Origin: Egaibacter danicus
Lineage (GTDB): Bacteria > Pseudomonadota > Gammaproteobacteria > Burkholderiales > Burkholderiaceae_C
NCBI GenBank assembly: GCA_016707075.1
Contig: JADJII010000002.1
Coordinates: 186,001-250,000 of the forward strand
Direction of reading: 5' to 3'
DNA: 64,000 nucleotides
Shown here: positions 51,989 through 60,314 of the stretch, in pieces
Numbering within the stretch: position 1 is the stretch's first letter
Layout of the letters: every line of letters begins with the position of its first letter
The notes under the pieces: generated by a model
Seen by the model: the letters and a program-made list of their open reading frames with translations, nothing else
What the model was told of the DNA's origin: nothing
Databases searched by the model: none
Translations under genes and position numbers: made by a program

Positions 51989-53613
51989 AATCTGCCCAGA
52001 CTGACCGCTTTGTTCACGACCGGCTGCCGGCCGCCGATCAGCTGCCGCAGCTGAAATTTGACCTGCCCGAGCTGCAGTTTCCCGAGCAGCTGAATCTGGT
52101 GGAAGAGTTGCTGGACAACGCGGCGAAGAAAGGGTTTGGCGACCGCCCCATGCTGCGCTCGCCAAAGGTCACGCTGACCTATGCGGACGTGCAATACCGC
52201 GTGGACCGCATGGCGCAGGTGCTGGTGGAAGACCTCGGGTTGGTGCCCGGCAACCGTGTCTTGCTGCGCGGTGGCAACTCGATTGGCATGGCGCTGGCCT
52301 GGCTGGCGGTGGTGAAAGCTGGTTTGATAGCCGTGGCCACCATGCCGCTGCTGCGCGCCAAGGAGCTGGGTGAAATCATCGACAAATCACAGCCCACCGT
52401 GGCGCTGTGTGATGCGAAGCTGCTGGAAGAACTGCAGCTGGCGCAGGTGCAATATCCGGTGCTCCAGACCATCGTGCCGTTCAACGTGACCACCCATGAG
52501 TCGGGCTCCCTGGCCGCACGCGCGGCACTGAAAGACGGCCACTTCAAGGCCTGCCCCACCGCCGCGACTGACATCGCGCTGATGGCCTTCACCTCCGGCA
52601 CCACCGGCCAGCCCAAAGCGGCGGTGCACACGCATCGCGATGTGCTGGCCGCCTGTGAAACCTGGCCGCGCCATGTGCTCAAGGCCACGCCGGACGACAT
52701 CGTGATGGGCTCGCCGCCGCTGGCGTTCACCTTCGGGCTGGGTGGTTTGCTGATCTTCCCGATGTGGGCCGGAGCCTCGGTGTATTTCCCCGACGTGCCC
52801 TACACGCCCGAGGTAATGGCCGGCCTGATGTTTGAGGTGGGCGCCACCATTTGCTACACGGCCCCCACGTTTTACCGGCAGATGGCGCCGTTTGTGAAAG
52901 CGCTGGCGCAGCACCGGGGCAAACCAGCCCTGCGCATCTGCGTGAGCGCGGGCGAGGCCCTGCCGGACGCCACGCGCCAGCTGTGGAAAGACGCCACCGG
53001 CATCGAGATGCTGGACGGCATTGGTGCCACCGAGATGTTTCACATCTTCATCTCGGCCGCGCCCCCGGATGTGCGACGCGGTGCCATCGGCAAGGTGGTG
53101 CCGGGCTACACCGCGAAGGTGGTGGACGACGACGGTGCCGAGCAGCCGCGTGGCACGGTAGGCAAGCTCGCGGTGATTGGCCCCACCGGCTGCAAATACC
53201 TAGGCGATGCGCGTCAGGCCAGCTACGTGAAAAACGGCTGGAATCACCCCGGTGATGCGTTCCTGCAAGATGCCGACGGCTACTTTTTCTACCAGGCCCG
53301 CACCGATGACATGATCATCACCGCGGGATACAACGTGGGCGCGCCCGAGGTGGAAGACGCGCTGCTCAAGCACCCGGCCGTGGCCGAGTGCGGCGTGATC
53401 GGCAAGGCGGATGACGCGCGCGGCATGATCGTCAAGGCGTTTTGTGTGCTGCGGCCCGGGTTCACGGGCGATGATGCGCTGGTGAAGGCACTGCAGGACC
53501 ATGTGAAGGCCAGCATTGCGCCATTCAAATACCCGCGCGAAATCGAATTCATGGACAAGTTGCCCCGCACCGAGACCGGCAAACTGCAACGTTTCAAACT
53601 CAAATCCTTATGA
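51985..53613 (+). CDS. Aryl-CoA ligase (2-aminobenzoate/benzoate-CoA ligase family)
   Basis: 542 aa ANL enzyme with ATGA overlap to the dehydrogenase gene. MAFTSGTTGQPKAAVHTHRDVLAACETWPRHVLKATPDDIVMGSPPLAFTFGLGG (A3), LDGIGATEMFHIFISA (A5), GWNHPGDAFLQDADGYFFYQARTDDMIITAGYNVGAPEVEDAL (A7/A8), LPRTETGKLQRFKLK (A10 Lys). The N-terminus PAADQLPQLKFDLPELQFPEQLNLVEELLD is typical for benzoate/anthranilate-CoA ligases. It would start the pathway by making the aryl-CoA substrate of the oxygenase/reductase. Confidence 0.9.
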   Translation: MKSAQTDRFVHDRLPAADQLPQLKFDLPELQFPEQLNLVEELLDNAAKKGFGDRPMLRSPKVTLTYADVQYRVDRMAQVLVEDLGLVPGNRVLLRGGNSIGMALAWLAVVKAGLIAVATMPLLRAKELGEIIDKSQPTVALCDAKLLEELQLAQVQYPVLQTIVPFNVTTHESGSLAARAALKDGHFKACPTAATDIALMAFTSGTTGQPKAAVHTHRDVLAACETWPRHVLKATPDDIVMGSPPLAFTFGLGGLLIFPMWAGASVYFPDVPYTPEVMAGLMFEVGATICYTAPTFYRQMAPFVKALAQHRGKPALRICVSAGEALPDATRQLWKDATGIEMLDGIGATEMFHIFISAAPPDVRRGAIGKVVPGYTAKVVDDDGAEQPRGTVGKLAVIGPTGCKYLGDARQASYVKNGWNHPGDAFLQDADGYFFYQARTDDMIITAGYNVGAPEVEDALLKHPAVAECGVIGKADDARGMIVKAFCVLRPGFTGDDALVKALQDHVKASIAPFKYPREIEFMDKLPRTETGKLQRFKLKSL

Positions 53614-54008
53614 AAATTTTGCAACCGCCCGGCTGGGCTCCCGCCAAAGGTTACGCCAACGGCATCGCTGTGCGTGGAACGCAAATCTACGTGGGTGGCC
53701 AGATCGGCTGGAACGGGCAACAGCAGTTTGAAACCGACGACTTCATCGCCCAGACCGCGCAGACGCTGCGCAACATCGCTGCCGTGCTGAAGGAGGCCGG
53801 TGCCGGCCCCGAGCACATGGTGCGCATGACCTGGTACATCCTGGACCGCGTGGAATACAACGCTCGTCTCAAGGAACTGGGGCAGGTGTACCGCGAGGTG
53901 ATGCGCCGCAACTTCCCGGCCATGACCTGCGTGCAGGTGGCCGCGCTGGTGGAGGCGCGGGCCAAGGTGGAGATTGAGGTCACGGCGGTGCTGCCGGACG
54001 CGTCGTAA
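53610..54008 (+). CDS. RidA/YjgF family enamine/imine deaminase
   Basis: 132 aa, ATGA overlap with the ligase gene. GWAPAKGYANGIAVRGTQIYVGGQIGWNG, FIAQTAQTLRNIAAVLKEAGAGPEHMVRMTWYILDRVEYNARL, FPAMTCVQVAALVEARAKVEIEVTAVLP. The Arg in the ligand pocket (EARAKVEIE) is kept. An imine deaminase suits a pathway where the ring amino group of 2-aminobenzoyl-CoA must be removed after ring reduction; that is inference, and it favours anthranilate over salicylate as substrate. Confidence 0.9.
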   Translation: MKILQPPGWAPAKGYANGIAVRGTQIYVGGQIGWNGQQQFETDDFIAQTAQTLRNIAAVLKEAGAGPEHMVRMTWYILDRVEYNARLKELGQVYREVMRRNFPAMTCVQVAALVEARAKVEIEVTAVLPDAS

Positions 54009-54018
54009 ACTGTGGCGT

Positions 54019-55118
54019 GTGATACGCCTCCTTCGTCCCGTTGCTGGTCTGTTGCTGCTGGTCTCTTTGACCGGCTGCGCCGACACCCGCTATTACTGGC
54101 AATCTGTCAGCGGCCACTTGCAGATGCTGCAGGCTGCCAAACCCGTGGAGCAGTGGCTGGCCGACGCACAAACGCCTGCGCCGCTGAAAGACCGCCTGGC
54201 GCTGGCGCAGCGCATTCGCCAGTTTGCCGTGTCGGACCTGGCGCTGCCGGATAACGCCAGCTACCACCGTTACGCCGACTTGCAGCGCCGCTCGGTCGTG
54301 TGGAACGTGGTGGCCGCGCCCGAGCTATCCCTTACCCTCAAGAAGTGGTGTTTTCCGGTAGCGGGCTGTGTGGGCTACCGGGGGTATTTCAGCGAAGCTG
54401 ACGCCCGGGCTGAAGCCGAACAGCTCATGGCCGAGGGACTGGAAGTGAGTGTGTACGGCGTGCCCGCTTACTCCACGCTGGGCTGGATGAACTGGGCGGG
54501 CGGCGACCCGCTGCTGAACACCTTCATCAACTACCCCGAAGGTGAATTGGCCCGCATGATTTTTCATGAGCTGGCGCATCAGGTGCTGTACGTGAAGGAC
54601 GACACCCTGTTCAACGAGTCCTTCGCCACGGCGGTGGAAAGGATCGGCAGCACACGCTGGCTGGCGGCGCAGGCGTCACCGGCTGCGCGCAGCGACTACG
54701 CGGCGTTTGATGCGCGGCGCCAGCAGTTTCGTGCGCTGGCACTGGCCACCCGCACCAAATTGCAGCGAATTTATGAACCAAATCAGGCCTCAGCCCTTGA
54801 CAGATATGCGCAACTAGCTATGAAAAACGTAGCAATGCGGGAGTTTCGGGACGAGTACGCCAGACTCAAATCCAGCTGGGGCGGCTACAGCGGCTATGAC
54901 AACTGGGTGGCCAACGCGAACAATGCTGCGTTTGGTGCGCAGGCCGCCTACGATGAACTGGTGCCGGGTTTTGAGGCGCTGTTTCAGCGCAGGGTGGCAA
55001 ACCCGGCGAACAGCCGGGCGTGTCGCCAGAGCAGCAGTGGCAACGCTTTTATGATGAGGTCAAGCGCCTGGCCGATCTGCCGCCTGCTAAGCGGACGGTA
55101 GCCTTGAGGCCATCCTGA
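54019..55118 (+). CDS. Lipoprotein zinc aminopeptidase (PF10023), frameshift near the 3' end
   Basis: Starts with GTG at 54019; lipoprotein signal IRLLRPVAGLLLLVSLTGC. MIFHELAHQVLYVKDDTLFNESFATAVE holds HExxH plus the third Glu ligand. YYWQSVSGHLQML and DARAEAEQLMAEGLEVSVYGVPAYSTLGW are family marks. In the given sequence the frame ends at 55101 in a non-family tail, but from about 54990 another frame continues with EGGKPGEQPGVSPEQQWQRF and DEVKRLADLPPAK to a stop at 55116-55118. Restoring a G in CAGCGC-AGGG makes it whole. Residues 255-272 come from repeat R10. Confidence 0.8.
54781..54833 (-). repeat. Dispersed 55-nt repeat, copy R10 (inside the aminopeptidase gene)
   Basis: Complement: GCTAC-GTTTTTC-ATAGC, TAGTTGCGCATATCTGTC, AAGGGCTGAGGCC. 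In frame it reads ASALDRYAQLAMKNVA, in the same phase as R8 and R11. Confidence 0.88.
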
Positions 55119-55143
55119 ACAACAACGCAAACGGAGAAAACCA

Positions 55144-55509
55144 GTGGCAGATCTTCATATTCGTCGCGAACACCACCTGGGTCTGGCCGAAGCGCGCAAG
55201 ATCGCGTTCAAGTGGGCCGAGCAGGTGGAAGAACACTTTGGCATGGAGTGCACCTACCAGGAAGGGACGGTCCGGGACGAAGTCTGCTTCACGCGTTCCG
55301 GTGTGAACGGCACCCTGCATGTGACCAAAGACCGGTTTGAACTCGACGCCAAGCTGGGCTTCCTGCTGGGTGCGTTCAAGGACCGGATTGAGGGTGAAAT
55401 CGTGAAGAATCTGGACGAACTGCTGGCGCCCAAAGAGGCGGCGAAGCACGGCCACAGCACACCCGCCAAAAAGGCGTCTGCGAAAAAGCCGCACGCCGTC
55501 AAAAAATGA
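55144..55509 (+). CDS. PHA-granule system protein (PF09650 type)
   Basis: 121 aa starting with GTG at 55144. MADLHIRREHHLGLAEARKIAFKWAEQVEEHFGMECTY and GTLHVTKDRFELDAKLGFLLGAFKDRIEGEIVKNLDELL match the polyhydroxyalkanoic acid system family. The tail is basic and Lys/Ala/Pro-rich (PAKKASAKKPHAVKK), like that of the phasin downstream. It is thought to act on or near polyester granules; first member of the storage-lipid group here. Confidence 0.85.
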   Translation: MADLHIRREHHLGLAEARKIAFKWAEQVEEHFGMECTYQEGTVRDEVCFTRSGVNGTLHVTKDRFELDAKLGFLLGAFKDRIEGEIVKNLDELLAPKEAAKHGHSTPAKKASAKKPHAVKK

Positions 55510-55539
55510 TGGCGGCGGGCGGCCGTGCAGGCGGTGCTG

Positions 55540-55794
55540 TCAGCTCAAAGACTCAATCAGGTCCACGTATTGCTGCATGGCGTCGTCCTTTGACGTGCCC
55601 TTGACGCCGTTCCAGGCGTCCCATTTGGCACGGCCAACCATGTCGCCAAAACCGGGTTTTTTCTCGGCGTTGTCACCCACGCTGCCCTGTTTGTACAGCG
55701 CATAGAGTTTGAGCAGCGTGGCATTGTCCGGGCGCTCGGACAGGTTTTTGGAATTGGCAACGGCGGCTTCGAATTTTTTGAGCAGTGCGGACAT
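55540..55794 (-). CDS. Acyl-CoA-binding protein
   Basis: 84 aa four-helix ACBP. SERPDNATLLKLYALYKQGSVGDN and KWDAWNGVKGTSKDDAMQQYVDLI carry the acyl-CoA-binding Tyr/Lys residues. ACBPs are uncommon in bacteria outside certain proteobacteria; it would carry long-chain acyl-CoA to the adjacent acyltransferase (divergent, 109 bp away). Full length, cytosolic. Confidence 0.92.
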   Translation of the reverse strand: MSALLKKFEAAVANSKNLSERPDNATLLKLYALYKQGSVGDNAEKKPGFGDMVGRAKWDAWNGVKGTSKDDAMQQYVDLIESLS

Positions 55795-55903
55795 GGTGTC
55801 TCCACGAAGAAGTTGAGGTTGAAGGATACGGTGTTCGGGTATCTGCCCGGTATCTTACGGCGCGTTTTGGCGACAGAATAGGGAAGTATCCCCAGGAGTC
55901 GAT

Positions 55904-57469
55904 ATGGTTACCCGAATCAGGGCTCAAGAAGCCGCTACAAAAGTCGCCAAAAAAGCGACCCGAACCGCACGCAAGGCTGCCAAAGTGGTGCAGAAGAACG
56001 TCACCGATGCCGTCAGCGGCACGCTGGGCATCACCGGCGAGCGCATGACCAAGGTCGATACGGCCTGGCTGCGGATGGACAGCCAGTACAACCTGATGAT
56101 GATCGTGGGCGTGTGGGTGCTCAGGCCCGGCATCAGCCACGAGGCACTGTGCGTGCGGCTGGAAGAGCGACTGCTGAAGTACACCCGGTTTACCCAGAAG
56201 GTGGTGCAGGACGCCACGGGAGCGACGTGGGTGCGTGATGCAGAGTTCAACATTGCCCATCACGTCACCCGTGAAAAGCTGGCCCGAAAGCCCAAAGGCC
56301 GTGAGCAGGAGGCCTTGCAGGACCGTCTGGCCGAGCTGGCGATGCAACCGCTCAACCCGGACCGCCCGCTGTGGCAGTTCCATCTGGTGGAGGACTACGA
56401 TGGCGGCTCAGCCATGATGGTACGTATCCACCATTGCATCGCAGACGGCATCGCGCTGATTTCCGTAACGCAGTCGCTGGTAGACGGAGGTTCCGCGCCT
56501 CCCCAGCGCAAACCTTCCGAAGCTCACCGCGATGGCCTGGAGGCGGCAGAAGACTGGTTGACCGATACCCTGATCAAGCCGTTCACCGACGTTGCCGTCA
56601 GGGCTCTGGACGCGGCTGGCAGCGGAGCGGCCAATGCGCTGGAAATGCTGACGGAGCCGCAAAAAGGGGTGGAAAAGGGCCTGGCCGGTTCCTTCGATCT
56701 GGCCAGGATGGCCTATCAGGCGCTGGGCGACGCGGCTGCCCTGGCATTGATGCCCGATGACTCCCCCACGCGGCTGAAAGGCATACCCGGCTCCACCAAG
56801 CGTGTGGCGTGGTGCCAGCCCATTCCGCTGGAAGAGGTGAAGGCCGTCGGTAAGGCGCTGAATTGCTCCATCAATGACGTGTTGCTGAGCTGCGTGGCCG
56901 GGGCCATTGGTGAATATCTGAAGGCGCATGGCGACGATATCAGGGGCAAGGAGATTCGCGCTATGGTGCCCGTGAATTTGCGCCCGGTTGAGCAGGCTTA
57001 TAAGCTGGGCAACCGGTTTGGCCTGGCGCCGGTGGTGTTGCCCATTGGTATCGAGAACCCCATACAGCGTGTGTATGAGGTGCACCGGCGCATGGGGGCC
57101 ATGAAGGGCAGCATGCAGCCCCTGATGGCGTTTGGACTGCTGGCGGTGGCGGGCCTGTTGATCAAGCCGGCTCAGGATGCCATGCTGAACCTGTTCTCCA
57201 AGAAGACCACGGCCGTCATGACCAACGTGCCGGGCCCGCGCGAGAAGCTGAAATTCCTGGGGGCGACGCTGGAACAGAATCTGTTCTGGGTGCCGCAATC
57301 GGGCACCGTGGGTATGGGGGTTTCCATCCTGAGTTATGGCGGGGGGGTTCAGTTCGGGGTGATGACGGATTCGACCCTGTGCCCGGATCCCCAGAAAATC
57401 ATTGACGAATTCGAACCGGAATTCGCCAAGCTGGCGATGGTGACGCTGATGCTGCCCTGGGGGGAGTGA
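55904..57469 (+). CDS. Wax ester synthase/diacylglycerol acyltransferase (WS/DGAT)
   Basis: 521 aa. N-terminal Lys/Ala-rich tail (about 1-45), then the WS/DGAT domain with PLNPDRPLWQFHLVED and the active site MVRIHHCIADGIALI (HHxxxDG, about residues 175-182), and a C-terminal DUF1298 with LNCSINDVLLSCVAGAIGEYL, VPVNLRP, MTNVPGPREKLKFLG and FWVPQSGTVGMGVSILSYGG. It esterifies long-chain acyl-CoA with fatty alcohol (wax ester) or diacylglycerol (triacylglycerol). Slightly longer than the Acinetobacter enzyme (about 460 aa) through the basic tail. Confidence 0.93.
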   Translation: MVTRIRAQEAATKVAKKATRTARKAAKVVQKNVTDAVSGTLGITGERMTKVDTAWLRMDSQYNLMMIVGVWVLRPGISHEALCVRLEERLLKYTRFTQKVVQDATGATWVRDAEFNIAHHVTREKLARKPKGREQEALQDRLAELAMQPLNPDRPLWQFHLVEDYDGGSAMMVRIHHCIADGIALISVTQSLVDGGSAPPQRKPSEAHRDGLEAAEDWLTDTLIKPFTDVAVRALDAAGSGAANALEMLTEPQKGVEKGLAGSFDLARMAYQALGDAAALALMPDDSPTRLKGIPGSTKRVAWCQPIPLEEVKAVGKALNCSINDVLLSCVAGAIGEYLKAHGDDIRGKEIRAMVPVNLRPVEQAYKLGNRFGLAPVVLPIGIENPIQRVYEVHRRMGAMKGSMQPLMAFGLLAVAGLLIKPAQDAMLNLFSKKTTAVMTNVPGPREKLKFLGATLEQNLFWVPQSGTVGMGVSILSYGGGVQFGVMTDSTLCPDPQKIIDEFEPEFAKLAMVTLMLPWGE

Positions 57470-57484
57470 CGGCGCTGCGGGAGC

Positions 57485-58258
57485 CTAGTCTTCCAGCTCG
57501 GCCTTGGCCATCTCCACGTCGAGCCGCTCCATGGCGTCCATAGGCTTGGCCGCCGCGGCCAGCTGGTACAGCCGGGTAGCTTCTTTCATCATCTTGTCGC
57601 CGTCGAGCATGACCATGGCATTGGCGTACTCGATCATGGCAATGGCAGATTCAAAATTGAGCTTGAGGGCCTGCTGAAACAGCTGCAGGCCGGTGTCTTT
57701 CTTGGCGCCGTAGGTCATGCCACCAATCAGCGAACCGACCTTGTCGATCACTTCGGCATGAAAGGCTCCCAGTGCAACGTGTGCGTCGGCATGTTTGGGC
57801 TGGAGTTTGATGGTGTTTTCCAGCGCATTTTTCACCTTGCCCCCCAGGCCCTGGGCCAGCGCCTTGGCCACGCTGATGCCCTGGCTGTAGCGGCCCAGCG
57901 CGTAGGCCTGCCAGTAATGGGCGTTGGGGTTTTGCGGGTCCTGCGCAGCTTGTGCCTCTGCCCGCTCGGCGACTTCCAGGTACAAGTCCAGCCGGGCTTT
58001 TTCCCTCTTCTCGAGATAGGTGGCATAGATACACGCAGCCTTGTTGGCCGCCGTGATACCCGCGCCACCCGCCTTCAGGCCAGCCTCGACCGCTTTTTGA
58101 AATTCGCCGTTATGAAACTGGACCCAAGCTTCCAGTACCTGCAGGTCCCTGGGTAAGGGTTCAGCGTCGCCCGTATGCAGGCGTGCCCAGTATTTCTTGA
58201 CGCTGGCCGCGTCAAACTGGAAATCGCCGACATGGGGGAAGGCTGTCCATTTGGCCAT
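57485..58258 (-). CDS. TPR-like protein, unknown function
   Basis: 257 aa, helical, tetratricopeptide-like: LQVLEAWVQFHNGEFQKAVEAGLKAG, NPNAHYWQAYALGRYSQGISVAKAL, NTIKLQPKHADAHVALGAFHAEVID, GLQLFQQALKLNFESAIAMIEYANAMV. No signal peptide. 2 bp after the TetR gene, so co-transcribed with it. A scaffold role near lipid bodies is possible but unproven. Confidence 0.82.
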   Translation of the reverse strand: MAKWTAFPHVGDFQFDAASVKKYWARLHTGDAEPLPRDLQVLEAWVQFHNGEFQKAVEAGLKAGGAGITAANKAACIYATYLEKREKARLDLYLEVAERAEAQAAQDPQNPNAHYWQAYALGRYSQGISVAKALAQGLGGKVKNALENTIKLQPKHADAHVALGAFHAEVIDKVGSLIGGMTYGAKKDTGLQLFQQALKLNFESAIAMIEYANAMVMLDGDKMMKEATRLYQLAAAAKPMDAMERLDVEMAKAELED

Positions 58259-58260
58259 TT

Positions 58261-58920
58261 TCAGTCTCCTCTGTTGTAGGCATCGACCAGTCCCATCAAG
58301 TGGGTGCGCTGGCCCTGTTCCAGATAGGGTACCAAAAGATTGAGCACATGGTGAGCGCCGCGCATCAGGGCGGCCTGCGAATTGGCGGGCTCCAGCGCGT
58401 TGCGCGGGTCACGTACGTATTCAAAGCTCAGCCAGTAGGTCAGCACCACCACCATGCTGGTGGCCGTGGCATCCACCTCGCGCGAGTCAATCGTTACCGC
58501 GCCAGCGCGGCTCATGCCATCGAGCAGGGCTTTGACTGCACGCGTCTTGTTTTTCAACACCGACTGGAAATGGGTTTCGAGCCGTCGGTTCTTGCTGAGC
58601 AGGTCATTGAGATCCCGATACAAAAACCGGTATTCCCAGATCAGTTCAAACAGGGTGTGCATGAAAAACCAGGCGTCTTCCACATCCCGCACGCCATCAC
58701 TGGCGTTGAGCAATTCGTTCAGTGAGCGCTCGTAGCGGTCAAACAGCGAGTTGATCAGCTCGTCTTTGGCCGGGTAGTGGTAATACAGGTTGCCCGGGCT
58801 GATGCCCAGTTCGGCCGAGATCAGCGTCGTGGAAACATTGGGCTCACCAAAGCGGTTGAACAGTTCCAGCGTGACTTCCAGGATGCGCTCGGCGGTGCGA
58901 CGTGGGGCTTTCTTGACCAT
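58261..58920 (-). CDS. TetR/AcrR family regulator
   Basis: 219 aa. Helix-turn-helix RTAERILEVTLELFNRFGEPNVSTTLISAELGISPGNLYYHYPAKDELINSLFDRYE (residues 8-64); the C-terminal domain (MHTLFELIWEYRFLYRDLNDLLSKN) resembles the TetR proteins found near acyl-CoA and PHA genes. Between patatin and TPR genes; may control the storage-lipid group. Ligand probably an acyl-CoA (inference). Confidence 0.88.
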   Translation of the reverse strand: MVKKAPRRTAERILEVTLELFNRFGEPNVSTTLISAELGISPGNLYYHYPAKDELINSLFDRYERSLNELLNASDGVRDVEDAWFFMHTLFELIWEYRFLYRDLNDLLSKNRRLETHFQSVLKNKTRAVKALLDGMSRAGAVTIDSREVDATATSMVVVLTYWLSFEYVRDPRNALEPANSQAALMRGAHHVLNLLVPYLEQGQRTHLMGLVDAYNRGD

Positions 58921-58944
58921 GGTGCAAATGCCTTGGCGTGGCCG

Positions 58945-60198
58945 CTAGCCCTGCACCAGGTGGTGGCGCTGCCGGGCGGCGATGGCATGATTCAAGTCGT
59001 CGATGACTTCTTCCAGCGTGGCGATGGCACGGCCCGTGCGCGTAGGTGCCTTGGGCGGTGCGCAGAGGTGGCGTTTGGGATCGTCCAGCACGGCATGGTT
59101 GATGTGAATGCCATGGCGCACCAGTTTGGCGGACAGGCCGGTCTTGCGGGAGCGCAGCATCTGACGGGTCTGCTGGTAGGCGTGCTCGGCCAGATGGCGG
59201 CGCTGCCCATAACTGAAGGTGTTGGCCAGATACAGCTCCGGGTCGCGGTGGTCCGGCTCAATCAGGATGATGTCGGTATCCGGATAAAGCCGCTCGTACT
59301 GCTTCATGCCCAACTCCATGCGGGAGTGGATCATGGAGCGGAATGTCTGGCTCAGCACCGCCGGCAAACCACCATCGACGATGCGTGGTATCTCGCGCTG
59401 CTCCTCGCTCAAGGCCCGTTGCATGACTTTGGCAACCTGCGGCGCGGTAGCGTCAAACGGGACCAGCGGATTCAGGCATAGCATCAAGTCAATGCCATCA
59501 TCCAGCGCCACGGATGCATGCAGCGTTTTTTTCAGTGCGCCATCCACATAGTAGTTGTCGTCAATCTCTACGGGCGGAAACAGGCCCGGCAAAGCAGAAC
59601 TGGCCTGCACGGCGCGCGAGATGGGAATGTGGTCCCAGCCAGGGCGACCAAATGGGGCTGCTTCACCACTGTCCAGATTGGTGGCGACCAGGGTGAGCCG
59701 GTTTTTCAGCTTGCGGAAATCGTTGGTCCGGCCGCTTCTGGAAAACAGTTTCTCCAACTGGACGTCGACCTCTTCATTTGAAAAAACGCCGGTTGGCAAG
59801 ACGCGCGCCAGACGTTCCACAACCTGGGTGAGTGGCTTGTTTCCGACCGTCAGGCGCCACAGGGCCGAAACCGCGAGGCCCGGCAGCATGATGCCGCGCC
59901 GGGCGAACTCACTGTAGGCGGGCTTCATTAACCACGACGGCTCAAACGATTGATCGGTCTGGCTGTCGTTCTGGATGAACAAGGCGCAGAGTTCGCGGGG
60001 CGACATGCCATTGGCCAGGCCGGCGGCGATAAACCCACCCGCTGACACCCCCACATAGTGATGCAGGTGAGTGAAATTCAGCCCATCCAGCGATTCCTCC
60101 AGTGCACATAACGCACCGATTTCATAAATGGCACCCAGAGGACCACCGCCGGCCAGAGCCAATGCGATTTTTGGAGCCCGTGCGGATTTGTGATTCAT
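58945..60198 (-). CDS. Patatin-like phospholipase
   Basis: About 417 aa from the ATG at 60198 (the frame continues to a TTG at 60249). KIALALAGGGPLGAIYEIGAL (oxyanion GGGxxG), YVGVSAGGFIAAGL (nucleophile Ser in GVSAG), and VDGALKKTLHASVALDDGIDLMLCLNPLVP with the catalytic Asp in DGA. A patatin-family lipid acyl hydrolase; here it may mobilise storage or membrane lipid. No signal peptide. Located between regulator and phasin in the storage group. Confidence 0.88.
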   Translation of the reverse strand: MNHKSARAPKIALALAGGGPLGAIYEIGALCALEESLDGLNFTHLHHYVGVSAGGFIAAGLANGMSPRELCALFIQNDSQTDQSFEPSWLMKPAYSEFARRGIMLPGLAVSALWRLTVGNKPLTQVVERLARVLPTGVFSNEEVDVQLEKLFSRSGRTNDFRKLKNRLTLVATNLDSGEAAPFGRPGWDHIPISRAVQASSALPGLFPPVEIDDNYYVDGALKKTLHASVALDDGIDLMLCLNPLVPFDATAPQVAKVMQRALSEEQREIPRIVDGGLPAVLSQTFRSMIHSRMELGMKQYERLYPDTDIILIEPDHRDPELYLANTFSYGQRRHLAEHAYQQTRQMLRSRKTGLSAKLVRHGIHINHAVLDDPKRHLCAPPKAPTRTGRAIATLEEVIDDLNHAIAARQRHHLVQG

Positions 60199-60270
60199 GA
60201 TGGCAAAGTGTAGAGGTCTCAGGGGGGTGGTGTTGTTGCGCTGCAGCAATATTGATGCAGATTCAAGGCC

Positions 60271-60296
60271 AAAAAAAGGGCGCCGCAGCGCCCTTT
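60271..60296 (-). terminator. Rho-independent terminator after the phasin gene
   Basis: On the minus strand AAAGGGCGC-TGCG-GCGCCCTTT is followed by a T7 run (complement of 60271-60277). A perfect 9-bp stem, 18 bp after the phasin stop. Confidence 0.8.
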
Positions 60297-60314
60297 CGCA
60301 TAGCGCGCAACACG

